Origin: Acidobacteriota bacterium
GTDB taxonomy: Bacteria; Acidobacteriota; Vicinamibacteria; Vicinamibacterales; UBA2999
DNA: 46,963 bases
Assembly (NCBI GenBank): GCA_020851565.1
Contig: JADZCN010000059.1
Location: 1 to 46,963, forward strand
Reading direction: 5' to 3'
The translations under genes were made by a program, and so were the position numbers. Positions 42,878 through 46,963 of this stretch are shown here, piece after piece. Below the pieces are notes generated by a model. That model did no database searches. It saw only the letters and a program-made list of their open reading frames with translations, and was not told the origin of the DNA. Position 1 is the first letter of the stretch, and each line of letters opens with the position of its first letter.

Positions 42878-44497
42878 GTGGCAGCAGGAGGCCATCGACT
42901 GAGTCGCGTCACGGCTGTGCCGACCGCTCTCCTGGCGGTCGTCTTCGTGGTCCTTGCGTGGGTCGTGTCCGTTGAGGCCGGGGCCGCCAGGCCACGCACG
43001 CCCGCAGAGATCGAGACGAGGCGGGCAGAGGTTTCCGAGCGGCTGGCGCTCGTGGAGCACGAGTTGGCCGCCGTCATGACACTCCTCCAGTCGCTGCCGG
43101 CACGGCTCGAAGGGGCCGACGCCGCCGCGGCCGGCGCGCTCGAGGCACAACGACGAGCGCTGGAAGCGCGGCGGGCAGCCCTGGCCGCCGAGCGCGAGGC
43201 CCTCCAGGCCGAGCAGGCGGAGCTCGCGGCCCTCAGGACACGCACCAGCACCGGTCCGCTGCAGCCGTCGGATCCACAGGGACTGAGCCCGCTCGATCTG
43301 GGCGGGCAGTCTGGCCAGGTGAGCTCGGGACAGGCCTTCAATCCCTCCATCTCCGTCATCCCGGACGTCGTCTACTATTCGGACGACGTGGGTGGCGGCG
43401 CCTTCGAGATCGTGGAAGGGGCCGACGGGCTTGGCGGCGGCCACGAGCATGAAGGCCCGTCCGGCGGGCACGGTCACGGGACGCTCGACCGCGGCTTCAA
43501 CTTGCGGGAGATGGAGCTAGCGTTCTCGGGGGCGGTGGATCCGTACTTCGACGTGTGGGCGACCGTGGCTCTCGGCCCGGACTCCATCGAGGCCGAGGAG
43601 GTCTACGTTCAGACCCGAAAGTTCGTCCCGGGCCTGCAGCTGCGCGTGGGCCGGTTCTTCAGCGGCGTGGGCCACGTCAACCGGCAGCACCCGCACCAGT
43701 GGGACTTCGTCGATCAGGCCCTTCCTCACCAGGCCCTGTTCGGCGGCACGCTCGCCGAGGCCGGGGTGCAGGTGACATGGCTGCCGAACGTGCCCGTCTA
43801 CACGCTGCTGGGCTTCGAGGCCCTCCAGGGGGAGAACGAGCGGCTGTCGCACCAGTCGGGCGAGGAACACCCCGGCCTCTTCGAGGAGACGCCGGGCCCC
43901 CGCCTGTTCACGGGGTTCATGAAGGTCTCGCCGGACGTGGGCTACTCGCACGCGCTGCAGGGCGGCGTGTCGTTCGGCCGGAGCCGGAGCCACCAGGAAC
44001 TGATCGACGATGGCCAGGGGCCCAGCCCTCAGGCCTTCGATGGCGCGGCCTGGTTCATCGGGACCGACTGGGTATGGCGGTACGATTCGGCACGGCCCTT
44101 CGGGCAGGGCGATCTGACGGTGCAGGGTGAATACGTCTACCGGAAGAAGGACCTGTCGCCGGTCACCTCGGGCGCGCCGGAGGCTGGCGGGCCGCGCGTC
44201 TCGGCGCAGGATGGGGTGTATGCGCAGGCCGTCTACGGCATCGCACCGCGATGGACGCTGGCCGGCCGGTTCGACGCGATAGGGCTCGTGAACCGGATCG
44301 AGGTTGGGGACGTGGCGGGCGAGTACGGCGCCTCCCACCGGTACTCGGCGGCGGTCGCGTTCAACCCGACGGAGTTCTCTCGCCTGCGCGTGCAGTACAA
44401 CGCCGGACGATTCCAGCGCGAGGGAAGGGCCGTGTTCCACCAGGTGTTCGTGCAGTTTCAGATGAGCCTGGGCGTGCACGGCGCGCACCGGTTCTAG
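42878..44497 (+). CDS. His-rich outer-membrane porin-like protein of the metal-uptake operon
   Basis: 539 residues from GTG 42878 (a GCAGGAGG lies just inside the frame, so a start slightly downstream is possible). Signal peptide, then a coiled-coil of Glu/Ala/Arg-rich heptads (about 42-122). After a linker with GGGHEHEGPSGGHGHG comes a long beta-barrel domain, from about residue 205: NLREMELAFSGAVDPYFDVW, GRFFSGVGHVNRQHPHQWDF, ending in alternating aromatic strands to the terminal F. The last residue Phe is usual for outer-membrane barrels. It precedes a zinc/manganese-type ABC transporter, so it probably brings that metal through the outer membrane. Confidence 0.78.
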   Translation: MAAGGHRLSRVTAVPTALLAVVFVVLAWVVSVEAGAARPRTPAEIETRRAEVSERLALVEHELAAVMTLLQSLPARLEGADAAAAGALEAQRRALEARRAALAAEREALQAEQAELAALRTRTSTGPLQPSDPQGLSPLDLGGQSGQVSSGQAFNPSISVIPDVVYYSDDVGGGAFEIVEGADGLGGGHEHEGPSGGHGHGTLDRGFNLREMELAFSGAVDPYFDVWATVALGPDSIEAEEVYVQTRKFVPGLQLRVGRFFSGVGHVNRQHPHQWDFVDQALPHQALFGGTLAEAGVQVTWLPNVPVYTLLGFEALQGENERLSHQSGEEHPGLFEETPGPRLFTGFMKVSPDVGYSHALQGGVSFGRSRSHQELIDDGQGPSPQAFDGAAWFIGTDWVWRYDSARPFGQGDLTVQGEYVYRKKDLSPVTSGAPEAGGPRVSAQDGVYAQAVYGIAPRWTLAGRFDAIGLVNRIEVGDVAGEYGASHRYSAAVAFNPTEFSRLRVQYNAGRFQREGRAVFHQVFVQFQMSLGVHGAHRF

Positions 44498-44544
44498 CAG
44501 CCGCGGCCACATTCACCACGGGCTGCGAGGCGGGGGTGGGGCGG

Positions 44545-45432
44545 ATGATGCGATGGGCCTTCTTGATCACGGCGCTGCTTGCGGCGGTGCCCGCCGCGGC
44601 GGAGGTGCGGGTCGTGGCCACGACGTCGAGCATGGCGATGCTCGTGCGCGAGATCGGCGGGGCAGCCGTGAGCATCACGACCCTGGCGCCGCCCGACCGC
44701 GATCCGCACTACCTGCTCGCGCGGCCGAGCATGATGGTGGCGCTTCGCAGAGCCGACCTGCTCGTGGCCGTCGGCGCCGAGCTCGAGGTGGGCTGGCTGC
44801 CGGCCGCCGTCCAGGGGGCCTCGAACCCGAAGATCCTGCCTGGGCAATCCGGCTACTTCGAGGGCGCGACGCAGATCGAGCTCATCGAGACGGGGCAGGT
44901 GGCCGATCGCTCACGCGGCGACGTGCACCCGATGGGCAATCCGCACTACTACATGGACCCGGTGCGCATGGCCACGGTCGGTCGCGCGCTCGCGGCGCGG
45001 CTGGGCGCGCTCGATCCGTCGCGCAAGGACGAGTTCGCGGCGAGGGCCGCGGCCTTCACGAAGGCCGTGGACGAGCGGGCGGTCCGGTGGCGGCAGCAGG
45101 CGACTGGTGCGCCCGGTGTCGTCCTGTATCACAAGGACGCCAACTACCTCGCGTCGTTCCTCGGTATTCCCGTGCTCGGCTACATCGAGCCGCTCCCCGG
45201 CATTCCGCCGACGGCTTCGCACCTGCGCGACCTCGTCTCGCGGCTCTCCGGCACGAAAGGCGTCATCCTCTACAATACCTACCACCCTTCGGAGGGGCCC
45301 GCATTCCTCAGCCGTCAACTCGGGTGGAAGAGCCGTCAGCTGCAGCTCGAGGTACCGCTCGAGGCCACCGGCTCGACCTACCTGGATCACATCGACCAGT
45401 GGGTGCAGGCGTGCACGGGGGCGATGCCCTGA
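44545..45432 (+). CDS. ZnuA/MntC-type metal-binding periplasmic protein
   Basis: 295 residues from ATG 44545. Signal peptide, VRVVATTSSMAMLVREIGG, and His ligands of the cluster-9 family: D-x-D-P-H-Y (RDPHYLLARP), GNPHYYMDPV, LYHKDANYL, plus an Asp/Glu region near YNTYHPSEG. Because there is no long His-rich loop as in ZnuA, zinc versus manganese cannot be decided. It supplies the permease and ATPase encoded just downstream. Confidence 0.85.
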   Translation: MMRWAFLITALLAAVPAAAEVRVVATTSSMAMLVREIGGAAVSITTLAPPDRDPHYLLARPSMMVALRRADLLVAVGAELEVGWLPAAVQGASNPKILPGQSGYFEGATQIELIETGQVADRSRGDVHPMGNPHYYMDPVRMATVGRALAARLGALDPSRKDEFAARAAAFTKAVDERAVRWRQQATGAPGVVLYHKDANYLASFLGIPVLGYIEPLPGIPPTASHLRDLVSRLSGTKGVILYNTYHPSEGPAFLSRQLGWKSRQLQLEVPLEATGSTYLDHIDQWVQACTGAMP

Positions 45433-46007
45433 CGCCGCCATCGGCAGCTCTCCTCGTCGTCGATGCTCTCGTCGCCGGCTATACCGAGCCGGTGGTCGGC
45501 CCGTTGTCCTTCGAGGTGCGCCGCGGCGAGATCGTCGGCCTGGCCGGCGCCAACGGATCGGGCAAGACCACCGTGCTCTCCGCCATCATCGGCACCGCGC
45601 GCATCTTTGGCGGCAGCATCACGTGTGATCGGTCGGCGGGGGTGTCCGTCCTGCGCCAGTTCCCCGTGCACTTGAGGGAGATGCCCATCACGGTGGCCGA
45701 GATGCTGACGGTGACCGGATCGCACACCGAGCGCGTGCCCGCGGTGTTTCAACCGCTCCTCGACCTTCGCGTGGATCGTCTGAGCGGCGGGCAGTTCCAG
45801 CTCCTCCAGGCCTGGGCCTGCCTCGGCTCGCCCTCCGCGCTCGTGTTGCTGGACGAGCCCACGAACAACATGGACCCGCAGGCCATCGACGGGCTCGGCG
45901 CGCTGCTGACCGAATCGCGCGACAGCGGCAAGGGGGTGCTCGTCATCAGCCACGAGGCGGCGCTGCTCGACAGGGTGTGCACGCGCGTGGTCGAGGTCGC
46001 CCGGTGA
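45411..46007 (+). CDS. ABC transporter ATP-binding protein of the metal system
   Basis: 198 residues if GTG 45411 is the start (22 bases of overlap with the binding-protein gene). A CTG at 45429, forming CTGA with the stop, is the alternative. Walker A GANGSGKTT, Q-loop VLRQFP, signature LSGGQ, Walker B VLLDEPTNN, switch His in VISHEA. It is shorter than most ZnuC proteins, with a compressed helical domain. It energises the permease. Confidence 0.85.
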   Translation: MHGGDALTPPSAALLVVDALVAGYTEPVVGPLSFEVRRGEIVGLAGANGSGKTTVLSAIIGTARIFGGSITCDRSAGVSVLRQFPVHLREMPITVAEMLTVTGSHTERVPAVFQPLLDLRVDRLSGGQFQLLQAWACLGSPSALVLLDEPTNNMDPQAIDGLGALLTESRDSGKGVLVISHEAALLDRVCTRVVEVAR

Positions 46008-46792
46008 TGCCCTGGATCCCGGCCGACCCGATCTTCCTGCTGCCCTTCCTCAACGGCCTGCTCCTGGCCATCGTCCTGCCGGCCGTGGGCGCGTACGCGC
46101 GGCTGCGCGGCGAGTGGCTCGCCTCGCTCGGCATCGGCCAGGTGGCTGCTGCCGGCGTCGTGCTGGCGGCATTCCTCGGCCTGCCTGCCGCCGTCGGGGC
46201 GCTGCTCGTGGCGGTGCTGGCGGCGCCGGCCAAGACCCTGCTCGGTCGCCACGACGGCGACGACACCTACGCCGTGATGCTGCTCGCGGGCTGGAGCGTC
46301 GCCCTGTTGCTGGCCGCCAACACTGCGCATGGCGAGGATCTGTCGCGCGCCCTCCTGCAGGGGCAGATCTACTTCACCGGGTCCTCGCACCTTGCCGGCA
46401 TCGCGGCGGTGGCAGCGGCCGTGGCGGTGGTGTTGCCCGTGGTCTCGCCGCGCCTGCTGCTGGGGCGCTTCTTCCCCGAGCACTTCCTGGCCAACGGAGT
46501 GACGAACCCGCGGCACGAGTTGGCGTTCGACGTCATGGTGGCGGTCACGCTGGCGGTTGCGGCAACGGTCGTGGGGGTGTTTGGCGCGTTCGCGCTCGTG
46601 TTCGTGCCGCCGTGGGTCGCGTTCCGCTTCGCGGGCGGCTGGCGCCGCACGGTCGCGTGGTCCGCCGGGCTGGGCGCCGGTGCCTACCTGGTGTCCTTCG
46701 CGCTCGCGATCGCTCTCGACCAGCCGTACGGCCCGGTGCTCGTGGCGACGCTGCTGCTCGTGGCCACCGCGCGGGGCCTGCGCAGGGCTTGA
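46007..46792 (+). CDS. ABC metal-transport permease, ZnuB/MntB family
   Basis: 261 residues from ATG 46007 (GTG 46004 alternative), overlapping the ATPase stop by one base. Eight or so helices with PFLNGLLLAIVLPAVGAYARLRGEWLASLGIGQVAAAG (in part), the coupling-region SLGIGQVAAAG and a C-terminal GPVLVATLLLVATARGL. The start of each helix matches the ABC-3 family. The stop codon runs straight into the G-rich terminal array. Confidence 0.87.
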   Translation: MPWIPADPIFLLPFLNGLLLAIVLPAVGAYARLRGEWLASLGIGQVAAAGVVLAAFLGLPAAVGALLVAVLAAPAKTLLGRHDGDDTYAVMLLAGWSVALLLAANTAHGEDLSRALLQGQIYFTGSSHLAGIAAVAAAVAVVLPVVSPRLLLGRFFPEHFLANGVTNPRHELAFDVMVAVTLAVAATVVGVFGAFALVFVPPWVAFRFAGGWRRTVAWSAGLGAGAYLVSFALAIALDQPYGPVLVATLLLVATARGLRRA

Positions 46793-46963
46793 CGGGTGCG
46801 GGCGGGTGCGGGTGGGTGCGGGCGGGTGCGGGTGGGTGCGAACGGGTGCGGGCGGGTGCGGACAGGTTCGGGCGGGTGCGGACAGGTGCGGGCGGGTGCG
46901 GACAGGTGCGGGCGGGTGCGGACAGGTGCGGGCGGGTGCGGCCCGGAGCGCGCGGGAGCGGAC
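46793..46963 (+). repeat. 10-bp G-rich tandem array (GGCGGGTGCG), cut by the window end
   Basis: About 17 copies of a decamer, GGCGGGTGCG alternating with GGTGGGTGCG, GACAGGTGCG or AACGGGTGCG, begin directly after the permease stop (46790-46792). The period is 10 bp, near one helical turn. Related to the array at 40560. Confidence 0.9.

Noticed and set aside
1..46963. tRNA, rRNA or insertion sequences
   Set aside because: No cloverleaf-like, rRNA-like or transposase sequence was seen by eye; a dedicated tRNA/Rfam scan was not possible.

Overview
The window is uniformly very GC-rich (roughly two thirds or more by eye) and reads as a chromosomal segment of a Gram-negative, soil-type bacterium. 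Gene content (LVIVD-repeat protein, Tat-exported copper oxidase, TolC/RND systems, c-type cytochromes, cbb3 oxidase) and intergenic arrays of short purine-rich repeats fit Acidobacteriota, probably class Vicinamibacteria. That placement is inference from gene style, not from a marker gene. No rRNA, tRNA, CRISPR array, prophage or insertion sequence was seen.

Layout. 1-4.6 kb: end of an LVIVD-repeat protein, a DUF2231 membrane protein divergent from a membrane-anchored LuxR-type regulator, a redoxin-DsbD-like fusion whose redox-active first cysteine is encoded by in-frame TGA (apparent selenoprotein with a SECIS-like hairpin), and a FecR-domain protein. 4.6-17.7 kb: a copper/silver island on the + strand, holding two related small Cys/His secreted proteins, a cytochrome c, CopA oxidase, CopB, a CPH-type P1B ATPase, a CusC/CusB/CusA-like RND tripartite pump and a small periplasmic protein. 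Several of these carry DPHAGH-type metal-binding tags. 17.7-25.7 kb (- strand): two Tat-exported DsrE-like proteins, an internally duplicated Cys-pair protein, a cbb3-type oxidase with fused CcoO-CcoP, a CcoQ-sized protein, a TsdA-like diheme cytochrome and a GT-C-like membrane protein. I infer a periplasmic sulfur-oxidising respiratory module.

25.8-34.4 kb: a PEGA-domain protein, then a CoA-dependent aromatic (probably 2-aminobenzoate/anthranilate) degradation cluster: a divergent benzoate-CoA-ligase-type enzyme and a tightly overlapping + strand operon of creatininase-fold hydrolase, SDR, Rid-family protein, enoyl-CoA hydratase/isomerase, acyl-CoA dehydrogenase and a flavin monooxygenase-OYE fusion. 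34.4-42.7 kb: mixed functions (lipoprotein, anchored methyltransferase-like protein, OFA-type MFS transporter, TM-helix channel-like protein, two amidohydrolases, a GNAT-nitrilase fusion that lacks the nucleophilic cysteine). 42.9-46.8 kb: a zinc/manganese-type uptake operon with a His-rich outer-membrane porin, substrate-binding protein, ATPase and permease.

A recurrent feature is intergenic arrays of 7-10 bp degenerate repeats. Several begin at, or run through, the stop codon of the upstream gene, with the purine/G-rich strand on the coding side; where the orientation flips in the middle of a gap, the array forms an inverted repeat.
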